Source: Actinomycetota bacterium | GTDB taxonomy: Bacteria > Actinomycetota > Actinomycetes > Nanopelagicales > Nanopelagicaceae | DNA: 44,068 nt | NCBI GenBank assembly: GCA_947449535.1 | Contig: CANFRP010000010.1 | Location: 1-44,068, forward strand | Reading direction: 5' to 3' | Shown: positions 23,336 through 32,946 of the stretch, piece after piece | How the letters are laid out: the number at the start of each line of letters is the position of its first letter | Numbering within the stretch: the first letter of the stretch is position 1 | Notes under the pieces: model-generated | What the model was told of the DNA's origin: nothing | What the model saw: the letters and a program-made list of their open reading frames with translations, nothing else | The model's database searches: none | Program-made: the position numbers and the translations under genes

Positions 23336-25221
23336 TAGTTGGAGCCACCCTTCGCCATCTCAACAGCAGTCATATATTTCTCAAGCTCATGGGGGTCAAA
23401 GAGATCAAAGAGCTCTTTCGGAAGAACAGGTAGCGGTTGTTGGCGCACATTTACTTGTGTTCCATCAAAGCTGGCGATGTTGTTCTTCTGGCGCCATTGC
23501 ATATTCATGCCAGGGAAATCATCGCGAGTATGGCCACCGCGTGATTCTTCGCGAACGATCGCTGACTTCGCTGTTGATTCTGCAATCAACAACATATTGT
23601 CGAGATCGAAGGCTAAGTGGAAACCTGGATTGAATTGGCGATCACCAGAGACGGAAACATTTGTACTACGACGACGAATATCTGCAATTTGCTCGATTGC
23701 GGATTGAATTTCATTTCGGGTGCGAATAATTCCGACCAAGTTATGGGTAACTTCCTGAAGCTCTTGATGAAGCGCGTAAGGATTCTCACCACCGCTACGA
23801 GTAAACGGTGCTTGTACGCGATCAGCAGCTTTTGCGATTGAGGCATCAGATACTGGATTTGCCGGGTTCTTTCTTACATATTCCGCTGCGCCGACACCTG
23901 CGCGACGACCAAAGACCAAGAGATCGGTAAGTGAATTTCCACCAAGGCGATTAGAGCCATGCATTCCACCAGCAACTTCACCTGCTGCGAAAAGTCCATC
24001 GACCCCAACTGCAGCAGCAGTATCTGGATCTACTTCAACACCGCCCATCACATAGTGACAGGTTGGGCCAACTTCCATTGCTTCCTTAGTGATATCTACG
24101 CCAGCAAGCTCAAAGAATTGGTGCCACATAGATGGAAGACGCTTCTTAATAATTTCGGCAGAAAGTCGCTTGGAGACATCGAGGAATACTCCACCGTGCT
24201 CGGTGCCGCGACCTGCTTTAACTTCCGAGTTAATGGCGCGCGCAACTTCATCGCGCGGCAACAACTCAGGAGGACGGCGGTTATTGTCTTGATCGGTATA
24301 CCAACGATCTGCTTCTGCTTCGTTGTCGGCATATTTATCTTTAAATACATCTGGAATGTATTTGAACATAAATCGCTCGCCATCAGTGTTGGTGAGAATT
24401 CCACCTTCGCCGCGAACAGATTCGGTAACCAAAATTCCGCGTACTGATGGTGGCCAGACCATTCCGGTTGGGTGGAATTGCAAGAACTCCATATCAACCA
24501 AATTCGCGCCAGCTTTAAGAGCTAGTGCATGACCATCTCCAGTACCTTCCCAAGAGTTGGAGGTAATTTTAAATGTCTTGCCGACTCCACCAGTTGCAAG
24601 AATTACGGCAGGTGCTTCAAATAAAACATCTGCGCCATTTTCGCGGCGATAACCATAAGCACCAGCAACTTTGCCATTCTCTTTGAGAATGTCGGTGATG
24701 GTGAGCTCAGCGAAAACTTTAATATGTGATTCGGCATCGCCATGTTCGCGCGCATCTTTTTGTTGCAGCGCGACAATGCGTTGTTGCATGGTGCGAATTA
24801 ATTCAAGTCCGGTGCGATCGCCAACGTGAGCTAGGCGTGGATATTCATGGCCACCGAAGTTACGTTGGGAAATCTTGCCCTCTGAAGTTCGATCAAAGAG
24901 CGCGCCCCACATCTCAAGCTCCCAGATGCGATCAGGCGCTTCCTTGGCATGTAATTCCGCCATGCGATAGTGATTGAGGAATTTTCCACCGCGCATAGTG
25001 TCGCGGAAGTGAACCATCCAGTTGTCATTGTCATTGACGTTACCCATAGAAGCAGCAGCGCCGCCTTCTGCCATAACAGTGTGGGCCTTACCAAATAGTG
25101 ACTTACAAATAATTGCAACGCTTAGTCCTGCCTCTCGCGCTTCTACTGCAGCGCGCAGTCCTGCACCACCCGCGCCAATAACGAGGATGTCGTACTTATG
25201 ACGCTCTAAAGAATTTGTCAT
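23335..25221 (-). CDS. sdhA: Succinate dehydrogenase flavoprotein subunit (Sdh1 type)
   Basis: A 628-residue flavoprotein. The start MTNSLERHKYDILVIGAGGAG is chosen because AAAGGA lies 9 nt upstream; an open frame of 79 further codons runs into the anchor gene and is a shadow. FAD-binding GAGGAGLRAAVEA, the covalent-FAD region KAHTVMAEGGAAA, the substrate region LQFHPTGM and HGSNRLGGNSL, and the C-terminal RTEN-like region are present (SRGGHTRDDFPG). It oxidises succinate to fumarate in the TCA cycle and respiratory chain. Confidence 0.95.
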   Translation of the reverse strand: MTNSLERHKYDILVIGAGGAGLRAAVEAREAGLSVAIICKSLFGKAHTVMAEGGAAASMGNVNDNDNWMVHFRDTMRGGKFLNHYRMAELHAKEAPDRIWELEMWGALFDRTSEGKISQRNFGGHEYPRLAHVGDRTGLELIRTMQQRIVALQQKDAREHGDAESHIKVFAELTITDILKENGKVAGAYGYRRENGADVLFEAPAVILATGGVGKTFKITSNSWEGTGDGHALALKAGANLVDMEFLQFHPTGMVWPPSVRGILVTESVRGEGGILTNTDGERFMFKYIPDVFKDKYADNEAEADRWYTDQDNNRRPPELLPRDEVARAINSEVKAGRGTEHGGVFLDVSKRLSAEIIKKRLPSMWHQFFELAGVDITKEAMEVGPTCHYVMGGVEVDPDTAAAVGVDGLFAAGEVAGGMHGSNRLGGNSLTDLLVFGRRAGVGAAEYVRKNPANPVSDASIAKAADRVQAPFTRSGGENPYALHQELQEVTHNLVGIIRTRNEIQSAIEQIADIRRRSTNVSVSGDRQFNPGFHLAFDLDNMLLIAESTAKSAIVREESRGGHTRDDFPGMNMQWRQKNNIASFDGTQVNVRQQPLPVLPKELFDLFDPHELEKYMTAVEMAKGGSN

Positions 25222-25235
25222 CTGTAATAGTCCTT

Positions 25236-26039
25236 TTAGAAGAAGTAGAGATTTGTGAAGAGATGAGTGGAAACTGAACGAACGTAGAAGTCGGCAAAGG
25301 CAACGCCGAGAAGTGAAACCCATGCAAATTCTTGATGCTTGTGATTCAAAGCGGAAACGATCGTCCATGCCTTGTAACGAATAGGGTGCTTGGAGAAATT
25401 GCGCAAGCGTCCACCAATAGTGTGACGACAGGTGTGACAAGAAGCGGAGTACAACCAAAGGAATGTGGCGTTAGCGAGGAGCACCAAGGTACCGACGCTC
25501 ATGTGGCCCCAATGGCCTTTCGAATCTTTAAAAGCGAGAATCGCGTCAATAGTAAGAAGAACATTGAAAACAAGTCCAATATAGAAGAAATAACGATGTG
25601 CGTTCTGCAAAATGAGCGGAGCTTTCGTTTCACCGGTATAGGTAGCGTGTGGTTCTGCAACTGCACATGCAGGTGGTGACATCCAGAAAGACCGGTAGTA
25701 AGACTTTCGGTAGTAGTAGCAAGTCATACGGAATCCAAGTGGGAAAATTAATATAAAGAGTGCTGGGGAGAAAGTCATTCCCAAGATCTTCCAGATGCCA
25801 AATGGTTGTCCAAGTAGTGAAGAACCGGTTTCGCAAGCAGCAGATAAACATGGGGAATAAAAAGGTGAGATCAGCGGCTCGGCAAAATAGTGACCATTTT
25901 CAAATGCGCGGATTGTTGCGTAGATAATAAAAAGAATTAGGACCGAGAAAATAACGAGTGGCTGAATCCACCACTTATCTGTGCGAAGTGTGCGCTGCGA
26001 AATCTTTGCGCGGGTGCTAGAAAATACGCCGGTAGCCAT
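25236..26039 (-). CDS. sdhC: Succinate dehydrogenase membrane anchor (Sdh1 type, Cys/His-rich)
   Basis: A 267-residue protein with about five membrane segments, close in size to the mycobacterial Sdh1 anchor. The ATG at 26039 is chosen for its GAGGAG SD about 10 nt upstream; a GTG 24 codons earlier lacks one. The motifs C125-AVAEPH131 and C201-HTCRH206 lie in loops between helices. In mycobacterial Sdh1 a membrane-embedded Rieske-type [2Fe-2S] cluster has been described; these Cys/His groups are the likely equivalents (inference, not aligned). The protein anchors SdhAB and passes electrons to menaquinone. Confidence 0.87.
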   Translation of the reverse strand: MATGVFSSTRAKISQRTLRTDKWWIQPLVIFSVLILFIIYATIRAFENGHYFAEPLISPFYSPCLSAACETGSSLLGQPFGIWKILGMTFSPALFILIFPLGFRMTCYYYRKSYYRSFWMSPPACAVAEPHATYTGETKAPLILQNAHRYFFYIGLVFNVLLTIDAILAFKDSKGHWGHMSVGTLVLLANATFLWLYSASCHTCRHTIGGRLRNFSKHPIRYKAWTIVSALNHKHQEFAWVSLLGVAFADFYVRSVSTHLFTNLYFF

Positions 26040-26145
26040 AAGGAGAAGTCTCCTCAGTAGTTGAGTTAAGCGCCAGAAAGTACCCTGCGGGCGATTGGTG
26101 AAGTCAGCCACATGAGATGCGTGGAATGTGACTTAAGTAAAAATA

Positions 26146-26231
26146 TGGCGGAGGGCGTGGGATTTGAACCCACGAAGGTTTCCCTTGCCGGTTTTCAAGA
26201 CCGGTGCACTCGGCCGCTATGCGAGCCCTCC
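26146..26231 (-). tRNA. tRNA-Ser (UGA anticodon)
   Basis: Acceptor arms GGAGGGC and GCCCTCC pair over 7 bp. The anticodon arm ACCGGTCTTGAAAACCGG presents UGA, followed by a class II variable arm and GGTTCAAATCC. The 3' CCA is encoded (26146-26148), unlike the other tRNA-Ser here. It reads UCN codons and lies next to the HAD and serS genes. Confidence 0.95.
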
Positions 26232-26279
26232 GTGGGGTAACTTACCCGAAGAGGTGCGAGGCTCAAAACTGGCCGCTAT

Positions 26280-27113
26280 TTAGGCAGGCAACTCCAATAA
26301 TTCTTCGATGATCATTGCCACTCCATCATGATGATGAGGTTCTGCAGAAAACTTTGCATTTAATTTTCCATCTGGGTGGCCATCAGACATGGCCCATGAT
26401 CGACCAGCCCATCGCAACATGGAAAAGTCATTGGGATTATCACCGAATGTGACGGCATCATCTGCAGCAATTCCGGCGCGATCAGCCATCTTGGCAAGAG
26501 TTTCACCCTTACTGACACCGAGCGCTGCGATCTCTAGCAAAGAATCATGTGGATTTGAATGAGTTACCGCTGCAATACCCTCGAGCGCTTTGGTGGCAAT
26601 AACAAGCATTTCATCGGATGACAAATCACCTTGCGAACATCGCGCAAGAATTTTAAGAGCTGGTGCGGTCATCGCATCTTCCGCTACATCAACACCGGTG
26701 TTATCTAATCCGGCATCCCAGCGAGGAATATAAATCTTTTCGCGATGAAAAGTGTTATTGATTTCTACTGCAAATGAAACAGTAGGAATCGCTTCCCGAA
26801 GTTTCTTAGTAATCATAAATTGGGTCTCGACTGGAACTAGCCACTCTTCCAGAATCTTCTCACCAATCAAGTCATACAACATCGCTCCGTTGGCGCAGAT
26901 TGCATTTCCAAAACCAAAGGCATCTTTGATCTCTGCCATCCAGCGCGGTGGTCGGCCGGTAACAAAGAAAACTTCTATTCCAGAATTGTGCGCAGAAGTG
27001 AATGCGTTTATGGTGCGCTGAGAAATATGGCCATCATGAGTGACGATGGTGCCATCAAGATCGGTCGCAATTAACTTTGGGCGACGCCCCGGAATGCTTA
27101 TGCTGGAAGTAAT
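26280..27113 (-). CDS. HAD-family Cof-type sugar phosphatase, probable AUU start
   Basis: By hand translation the frame reads [15 protein letters not shown] (motif I, with both catalytic Asp), [11 protein letters not shown] (motif II region) and [13 protein letters not shown] (motif IV), the hallmarks of Cof-type HAD phosphatases. The first ATG (26939) would delete motif I, so it cannot be the true start. No ATG/GTG/TTG lies between the motif and the upstream region, but AGGAG stands 7 nt before ATT at 27113, inside the serS 3' end. This gives 277 residues, the normal family length. AUU starts are rare. Substrate is unknown, probably a sugar phosphate. Confidence 0.78.
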   Translation of the reverse strand: MTSSISIPGRRPKLIATDLDGTIVTHDGHISQRTINAFTSAHNSGIEVFFVTGRPPRWMAEIKDAFGFGNAICANGAMLYDLIGEKILEEWLVPVETQFMITKKLREAIPTVSFAVEINNTFHREKIYIPRWDAGLDNTGVDVAEDAMTAPALKILARCSQGDLSSDEMLVIATKALEGIAAVTHSNPHDSLLEIAALGVSKGETLAKMADRAGIAADDAVTFGDNPNDFSMLRWAGRSWAMSDGHPDGKLNAKFSAEPHHHDGVAMIIEELLELPA

Positions 27114-28360
27114 CTGTCGACTCCTAGGAATGGGCGAAGTGCTTGCGGAACATTTACGGAACCGTCAGCGTTCTGGTGGTTCTCCAGGATCGCAACAATC
27201 ATGCGTGGAATAGCGACCAAAGTGCCATTAAGGGTTGCTACTGGCTTGGTTCCAGATTCATCGCGGTAACGAATATTAAGACGGCGGGCTTGGAATTCAG
27301 TGCAGTTAGAAGTCGAAGTAACTTCGCGATAGGCGCCTTGTGTGGGGATCCATGCTTCGCAATCAAATTTACGAATTGCAGATGCACCCAGATCCCCTGA
27401 TGCCACATCGATAACGCGGAAGGGAATCTCCATTGCTTTCAAGAAATCTTTCTCCCATTCGAGCAGGCGCTTGTGTTCGGCGGCGGCATCTTCTGGCTTA
27501 ATAAATGAGAACATCTCGACTTTATCGAATTGGTGCACGCGAATAATTCCGCGAGTGTCTTTGCCGTATGTGCCTGCTTCGCGGCGGAAGCATGATGAAT
27601 ATCCGGCATAACGAATAGGAAGATCCTCAAGGATTTCATCCATGTGATACGCCGCAAGCGGAACTTCGGAAGTTCCGACCAAATACATATCGTCTTCGAC
27701 TAAATGATAAACATTTTCAGCAGCTTGGCCAAGGAATCCTGTGCCCTCCATAGCTGCTGGCTTTACAAGTACTGGTGGTAGTACCGGAATGAATCCAGCT
27801 TTGGAAGCTGATGCAATTGCATAATTAACAAGCGCGAACTCAAGCATTGCACCTGGGCCAGTGAGGTAATACATGCGAGAACCTGCGACTTTAGCGCCCC
27901 GCTCGGTATCGATCGCTTTGATGATTTTGCCGATCTCGACGTGATCTCTTGGCTCAAAGCCATCTTTTGCAAAATCACGTGGTGTTCCAACATGCTCGAG
28001 AACAACGAAATCTTCCTCGCCCCCAACTGGTGCTGCGGTATCAATCAGGTTATGAATTTTGAGAAGTAATTGTTGGGCAGCTGTTTCGAGCTCGGTGCGC
28101 TTTGAATCTGCAGCTTTAACTCGTGCAGCTAAATCCTTGGCATTCTCAAGCAAGGCCGACTTTTCATCACCTTTGGCTGCGCCTACAGCTTTAGAGAGAA
28201 CGTTCTGCTCTGCGCGCAGAGTCTCAAAATCGGTGGTCGCAATTCGACGGGCTTCATCGGCAGCGAGAAGTTGGTCAACAACTCCTTCGTCTTCACCGCG
28301 AACTTTTTGAGAATGACGAACCAGATCGGGGCTCTCGCGAAGAATTTTGAGATCGATCAT
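27098..28360 (-). CDS. serS: Seryl-tRNA synthetase
   Basis: A 420-residue class II synthetase. An N-terminal coiled-coil arm (about 30-100) precedes the catalytic core, with motif 2 in [25 protein letters not shown] and motif 3 in [19 protein letters not shown]. It charges tRNA-Ser. The start [15 protein letters not shown] is standard for SerS. It follows pheA by 16 bp and its 3' end overlaps the HAD gene by about 16 bp. A tRNA-Ser gene follows the HAD gene on the same strand. Confidence 0.97.
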   Translation of the reverse strand: MIDLKILRESPDLVRHSQKVRGEDEGVVDQLLAADEARRIATTDFETLRAEQNVLSKAVGAAKGDEKSALLENAKDLAARVKAADSKRTELETAAQQLLLKIHNLIDTAAPVGGEEDFVVLEHVGTPRDFAKDGFEPRDHVEIGKIIKAIDTERGAKVAGSRMYYLTGPGAMLEFALVNYAIASASKAGFIPVLPPVLVKPAAMEGTGFLGQAAENVYHLVEDDMYLVGTSEVPLAAYHMDEILEDLPIRYAGYSSCFRREAGTYGKDTRGIIRVHQFDKVEMFSFIKPEDAAAEHKRLLEWEKDFLKAMEIPFRVIDVASGDLGASAIRKFDCEAWIPTQGAYREVTSTSNCTEFQARRLNIRYRDESGTKPVATLNGTLVAIPRMIVAILENHQNADGSVNVPQALRPFLGVDRLLPA

Positions 28361-28376
28361 GTCATTAGCCTACCTA

Positions 28377-29213
28377 TTACTTATTCGCGCCAACGCGAGG
28401 GTAAGAGCCAAGTAGGCGAATATCTTCACAAATTGCACGAACACCTTCGACTGCCTCAGCGACTTTAGGATCTTGGATATGACCTTCGGCATCAATAATG
28501 AAGTGATAGTGACCAAGCTCGAGTCCTGTGGGGCGGCTCTGAATAAAAGTGAGGTTGACGTTGCGCTTAGCAAATTCAGTCAATATTTCAAGAAGGGCAC
28601 CTGCGTGATCGATGCCAATGAATGCGGCAAGTGAGGTGCGATCATTTCCGGTTGGGGCAGGAATTGCACCTGGGCGTTCCACAACTACAAATCGAGTAAC
28701 CGCGCCATTGTTGTCGCCAATATTTCTAGCTACTACTGAAAGCCCGTATTTCTCTGCCGCAATCTCGGCCGCAATAGCAGCGCCCCAATTTCCTTCTGAC
28801 AATCCTTTAGCCGCCGCAGCTGTTGAGGCGGTCTCGACATATTCAGCACTTGGAAATTCACGAGCGATATATGAGCGGCACTGCGCTTCGGCATGAGGAT
28901 GTGTGGCAATTTTCGTAATTGGCTTTCCCGCATTCTCAGGCAAAACCATAAGTGAAAAAGTGACGGGGAGAGTTGTTTCGGCTGAAACAACAAGCGGGTC
29001 ACCAGTGGCGAGTTCATCGAGCGTGCGCGCAACAACTCCCTCTACCGAATTTTCAATCGGCACTAGCGCTTTAGTGGCCTCCCCGGTGCGCACTGCATTT
29101 ATGGCAGCAGTGACATTTGCAAAGGGAATGAGCTCGTCGTTGGGGCCGGTTATTTGCCGAAGCGCCTGCTCGGTAAATGTTCCCGAAGGTCCGAGATAGG
29201 CGTATTTGGTCAC
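28377..29213 (-). CDS. pheA: Prephenate dehydratase
   Basis: A 278-residue protein with an N-terminal prephenate dehydratase domain (YLGPSGTFTEQALRQI; VPIENSVEGVV; TRFVVVERPG) and a C-terminal ACT domain with the ESRP-like Phe-binding motif (FIQSRPTGLELGHYHFIIDAEGH). It converts prephenate to phenylpyruvate and should be feedback-inhibited by phenylalanine. The start is GTG at 29213; the spacing from the upstream phosphodiesterase gene is 9 bp. Confidence 0.95.
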   Translation of the reverse strand: MTKYAYLGPSGTFTEQALRQITGPNDELIPFANVTAAINAVRTGEATKALVPIENSVEGVVARTLDELATGDPLVVSAETTLPVTFSLMVLPENAGKPITKIATHPHAEAQCRSYIAREFPSAEYVETASTAAAAKGLSEGNWGAAIAAEIAAEKYGLSVVARNIGDNNGAVTRFVVVERPGAIPAPTGNDRTSLAAFIGIDHAGALLEILTEFAKRNVNLTFIQSRPTGLELGHYHFIIDAEGHIQDPKVAEAVEGVRAICEDIRLLGSYPRVGANK

Positions 29214-29222
29214 TAGCCAATC

Positions 29223-29906
29223 TTAACGGAGGGCCTGCCGAGCATGAAATGGAATATCGGTAATGAGCACATCTACCCCGAGTTCTGCGCACATTCTTTG
29301 ATCTGATGGCTCATTAACAGTCCACACATAAATTGGCTGGCCTTGATTCTTGGCTTTAGCAACAATAGAAGGGTGCTCCTTGATTAGCGCAACCGAGGGT
29401 CCTGTTATCGCAAAACGATCGAAATATTTCTTGATTCGAGAACCGGTCAAATACACAGTTTCGAATGGTGAAGAAATAACTCTATTGAGCGCCCACCACG
29501 AAAATGACATGATGACAATTTCAATTCCACTTTCGGCTATCTCCACTCGATGATCAAAGAGGGTTTTTAATAACTCTCTTTCAATGGCGCCACGAAACTT
29601 TACCGGATGCTTTGTTTCGATTGCTAAATCTTTTTTATTCGTAATTGCAATTTTGAGTAATTCGGTAAATAGGAGGGGTTTGGCGAATTGCAATTCGTCA
29701 TATGTTGTATGAGAAATCTTCTTCTTAATACCTGAGATTCTCTGCGTATCTGCATCGTGCCAACAAATAATTTGGCGATCTTTGGTCAACCGGAGATCGC
29801 ATTCAAAGCCATCAGCACCTTGATCGATTGCACCTAAATATGCCTCGCGGCTCATCTCTATGAAGTCGCGCGATGCCCCGCGGTGCGCATAAATCTTCAT
29901 CCCCAT
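29223..29906 (-). CDS. Glycerophosphodiester phosphodiesterase family protein
   Basis: A 227-residue GDPD. It starts MGMKIYAHRGASRDF, with the catalytic HRG, and continues GADGFECDLRLTKDRQIICWHD (Glu-x-Asp metal site and second catalytic His). It hydrolyses glycerophosphodiesters to glycerol-3-phosphate and an alcohol. No signal peptide, so it is likely cytosolic. AAGGG lies 9 nt before the ATG. The open frame extends further upstream, but that part is antisense to the PP2C gene. The 82-bp gap to the PP2C start carries the divergent promoters. Confidence 0.9.
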   Translation of the reverse strand: MGMKIYAHRGASRDFIEMSREAYLGAIDQGADGFECDLRLTKDRQIICWHDADTQRISGIKKKISHTTYDELQFAKPLLFTELLKIAITNKKDLAIETKHPVKFRGAIERELLKTLFDHRVEIAESGIEIVIMSFSWWALNRVISSPFETVYLTGSRIKKYFDRFAITGPSVALIKEHPSIVAKAKNQGQPIYVWTVNEPSDQRMCAELGVDVLITDIPFHARQALR

Positions 29907-29988
29907 ATGAGTTGGCCCTTTGCTCGCTTGTAATCGCTGGTCTAGTCTTGCATCTATATTCGCACGATTCGAGCAGAGGAGGGTAGTA

Positions 29989-30723
29989 ATGGGACTTACT
30001 TTTAAAGCTATTGCGCTCTCCGACAGAGGATTGATTCGTGACGGAAACGAAGATGCCGCAATTATTTCCTCCGCACTGGTCGCTGTTGCCGATGGAATGG
30101 GCGGACATGCCGCCGGTGAAGTTGCTTCAAAACTAGCCATTACCAAACTTCAGGCGAGCCACGAACAATCACTACTTGCCGCTGCTGATGAAATTAATGA
30201 TGAGATCGCAGCCCAACAAAGTGACGATAAAGCCTTATCGGGTATGGGAACCACACTTACGGCACTTGCAATGATCGACGATGAAATCCAACTTCTTCAC
30301 ATTGGTGATTCTCGTTGTTATAAGTACTCAAAAGGAAAGCTCACCCAATTTAGTTATGACCACACCGTCATGCAAGAACTCATTGATCAAGGACGACTTT
30401 CACCAGATGAAGTAAGCAGCCATCCTCAGCGCTCATTGCTGACCCAAGCACTTATGGGTAACCCTGGAATTAGTCCGCTCACCATTTCTATTCCTGCTAA
30501 TAAGGACGATACATTTTTATTGTGTAGTGATGGACTCACCACCGTTCTCTCCGATAGTGAAATAGCGGCAATTGTTAAGAAGTCAGATTTTGCAGAGATC
30601 CCCGCTCAATTAATCAGCGCCACTAAGGCAAAAGGTGCGCCAGATAATGTGACTGTTATTTGGGTAGAAGTTTCTGATTCACCAGATAGTTATATGGAAT
30701 TGCTGGGAGCTGCGCGTGGATAA
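29989..30723 (+). CDS. PP2C-family protein serine/threonine phosphatase (PstP type)
   Basis: A 244-residue single-domain PP2C: SDRGLIRDGNEDAAI (metal Asp), VADGMGGHAAGE, GMGTTLTAL, LLHIGDSRCY, LLCSDGLTTVL and GAPDNVTVIWVEV carry the conserved motifs. The ATG at 29989 has AGAGGAGG about 8 nt upstream. It lacks the C-terminal membrane anchor and extracellular domain of mycobacterial PstP, so it is probably soluble. Its gene overlaps the PASTA kinase gene by 8 bp; the two should act as an opposing pair in controlling cell-wall growth and division. Confidence 0.92.
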   Translation: MGLTFKAIALSDRGLIRDGNEDAAIISSALVAVADGMGGHAAGEVASKLAITKLQASHEQSLLAAADEINDEIAAQQSDDKALSGMGTTLTALAMIDDEIQLLHIGDSRCYKYSKGKLTQFSYDHTVMQELIDQGRLSPDEVSSHPQRSLLTQALMGNPGISPLTISIPANKDDTFLLCSDGLTTVLSDSEIAAIVKKSDFAEIPAQLISATKAKGAPDNVTVIWVEVSDSPDSYMELLGAARG

Positions 30724-32263
30724 TTTATTTGGAGGGCGCTACCAGCTCGGCGCAATGATCGGCACCGGCGGCATGGCAGATGTTTATCTCGCTTATGACC
30801 AACGCCTCTCCCGTGAGGTCGCCGTAAAAGTTTTGCGAAGTGATTTAGCGCGAGATCCATCTTTTATTTCTCGCTTTCGTAAGGAAGCACTAGCTGCGGC
30901 TGGACTAAACCACCCAGGAATTGTTGCTGTCTATGACTCCGGCGAAGAGGGCGATCGCTCATACATTGTGATGGAGCTTGTGAATGGCCAAACTCTTCGC
31001 GAAATAATAAAGAGCGGCGAACATATTTCAATCGATGATATTTTGCGAATAGCTGTTGGAATTCTCGACGCACTGTCATATTCACATGCAAATGGACTTA
31101 TTCATCGCGATATCAAGCCAGGAAATGTAATGATCACCGATAGTGGTGATATTAAGGTGATGGACTTCGGCATCGCGCGTGCGATGGATGATGTTGGCGC
31201 CACAATGACCAGCACCTGGAATGTTGTTGGCACTGCGCAATATTTATCTCCCGAGCAAGCCACTGGTGAAGTTGCTGATGGTCGAAGTGATATTTATTCA
31301 GTGGGGTGCTTGCTCTATGAATTAATTACTGGTCGCCCACCATTTACTGGTGACACTCCGGTCGCTATTGCCTACCAACATGTATCTGGTGAACTCATCC
31401 CCGCCTCTGACATTGTCGAAGATTTAGATCCTGGACTCGACACCATATTGGAAGTTGCACTCGCAAAGAATCCGAACGATCGTTACCCCACCGCTGATGA
31501 AATGTTGCGCGATATTCGCTTGGTGGCATCTGGCCATGAAGTCACCACAAAGATTCGTCGCGTGGTTCCCACAAAGAATAAGTGGATCATTGCAATATCA
31601 GCTTTATTAGTCGTTCTTATGTTGGGCGTTGCCTATGTAATTTCGCCGACTCCCACCATTTCGCAAAATGTTATTCAGCTCCCCAACGTTGTAGGACTTA
31701 CTGAAGAGCAAGCAACAGCGCTTCTTCAAGGCTTCACTCTCAACATCTCTCGCGCACCAGATTCAAAGATTCCAGTGGGAAGAGTTGCTACTCAATTACC
31801 GCTTGCCACATCTCGCGTTCCGCAAGGCAGCAGCGTAACTTTGACGATTTCTTCAGGTCCTGGCGATACCGCCATCCCGGTCGACATCATTGGTAAGAAT
31901 CTCTCCGAAGCGCGAAATATGCTGGCATCGGTGGGCCTTGTTATTTCGCAGACCACTCCCGTTGATTCCAATTCAAATCCCGGAGTCGTTTTGAAAGTAA
32001 CTCCATCACCAGGGTCGGTTATTCCCGCAGGTTCTGGTGTTGTTCTTGAAATCGCTAGCGGTAATTTACAAATTCCTGCACTCGTAAATTTATCTGAAAT
32101 CGAAGCAAAAACTATTCTTGCGCAGGCTGGATTGCTCGTAAAAATGGTGACTATTAATGATCCTTCTCAGCAATACGATGTTGTGCTTGCGCAAGCACCA
32201 AGCGCAGGTGCGAGTGAGGCGATTGGGTCTTCCGTGACTATTACTGTAAACAAAAAGAGTTAA
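30716..32263 (+). CDS. pknB: PknB-type serine/threonine kinase with three PASTA domains
   Basis: A 515-residue membrane kinase. The kinase domain (1-270) has the glycine loop GTGGMADVY, VAVKVL, catalytic HRDIKPGN, DFGIAR and an activation loop with TWNVVGTAQYLSPEQA. A single membrane segment (about 291-310) is followed by three extracellular PASTA repeats (about 318-382, 385-449, 451-514). PASTA domains sense peptidoglycan fragments or lipid II. The start is GTG, inside the phosphatase gene. The actinobacterial cluster usually also holds rodA, pbpA and a second kinase; none is here. Confidence 0.95.
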   Translation: MDNLFGGRYQLGAMIGTGGMADVYLAYDQRLSREVAVKVLRSDLARDPSFISRFRKEALAAAGLNHPGIVAVYDSGEEGDRSYIVMELVNGQTLREIIKSGEHISIDDILRIAVGILDALSYSHANGLIHRDIKPGNVMITDSGDIKVMDFGIARAMDDVGATMTSTWNVVGTAQYLSPEQATGEVADGRSDIYSVGCLLYELITGRPPFTGDTPVAIAYQHVSGELIPASDIVEDLDPGLDTILEVALAKNPNDRYPTADEMLRDIRLVASGHEVTTKIRRVVPTKNKWIIAISALLVVLMLGVAYVISPTPTISQNVIQLPNVVGLTEEQATALLQGFTLNISRAPDSKIPVGRVATQLPLATSRVPQGSSVTLTISSGPGDTAIPVDIIGKNLSEARNMLASVGLVISQTTPVDSNSNPGVVLKVTPSPGSVIPAGSGVVLEIASGNLQIPALVNLSEIEAKTILAQAGLLVKMVTINDPSQQYDVVLAQAPSAGASEAIGSSVTITVNKKS

Positions 32264-32919
32264 TTCTTATTTACTACTGGTGACAAACCTTCGGAGCGTT
32301 TGCGAGCGCCGAGATCTCCGCACTTCACTAACCAATTACCTAATAGTTGATGTCCATGTTCTGTCAGCACTGATTCTGGATGGAACTGCACTCCCCAAAT
32401 GGGAAGAGTGTTATGTTGAATAGACATCACAACACCTGACTCTGTTTCGCCAGTTACTTCGAGCTCTGCTGGAATTGTCGAACGTTCGATCGCTAACGAG
32501 TGATATCTCGTTGCAATAAATGGCGATGGGATCTCTTCAAAAATTCCGGTCTTCTTATGTGTTACAACTGAAGTCTTCCCATGCAGCAACTCCGGTGCCC
32601 GCGAAACAGTCGCGCCATATGCGACACCGATTGCTTGATGTCCCAAACACACCCCAAATAAAGGGATCTTCTCTGCTGCGCAAAATTTCACCATATCAAC
32701 ACTGATGCCAGCATCGATCGGGGTTCCAGGGCCGGGAGAAATAAGTACTCCGTCATAACCGTGGGCATCTTCGGCAGTGAGTTGGTCATTGCGAATCACT
32801 GTGCACTCAGCGCCGAGTTGGCCGAGATATTGCACCAAGTTAAAGACGAAGGAGTCGTAGTTATCGACCACCAAAATCTTTCTGGGCTGGCTCGGGGCAG
32901 CCGATGGGCTCGCATTCAT
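32260..32919 (-). CDS. trpG: Anthranilate / aminodeoxychorismate synthase glutaminase subunit
   Basis: A 219-residue class I glutamine amidotransferase: DNYDSFVFNLVQYL, oxyanion loop ISPGPGTPIDAG, nucleophile in FGVCLGHQAIG, and catalytic His-x-Glu in VQFHPESVLTEHG. It supplies ammonia for anthranilate (Trp) and/or aminodeoxychorismate (folate) synthesis; the subunit is often shared, so the TrpG/PabA choice is open. Its position beside pknB and crgA matches the mycobacterial order. The stop overlaps the pknB stop by 4 bp. Confidence 0.93.
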   Translation of the reverse strand: MNASPSAAPSQPRKILVVDNYDSFVFNLVQYLGQLGAECTVIRNDQLTAEDAHGYDGVLISPGPGTPIDAGISVDMVKFCAAEKIPLFGVCLGHQAIGVAYGATVSRAPELLHGKTSVVTHKKTGIFEEIPSPFIATRYHSLAIERSTIPAELEVTGETESGVVMSIQHNTLPIWGVQFHPESVLTEHGHQLLGNWLVKCGDLGARKRSEGLSPVVNKN

Positions 32920-32946
32920 GTGCTTATTGTGGTGTAACCTTCGGGC

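Noticed and set aside
25222-25458. N-terminal extension of SdhA by 79 residues
   Set aside because: It overlaps the anchor gene, is unlike any flavoprotein N-terminus, and the downstream ATG has a proper SD.
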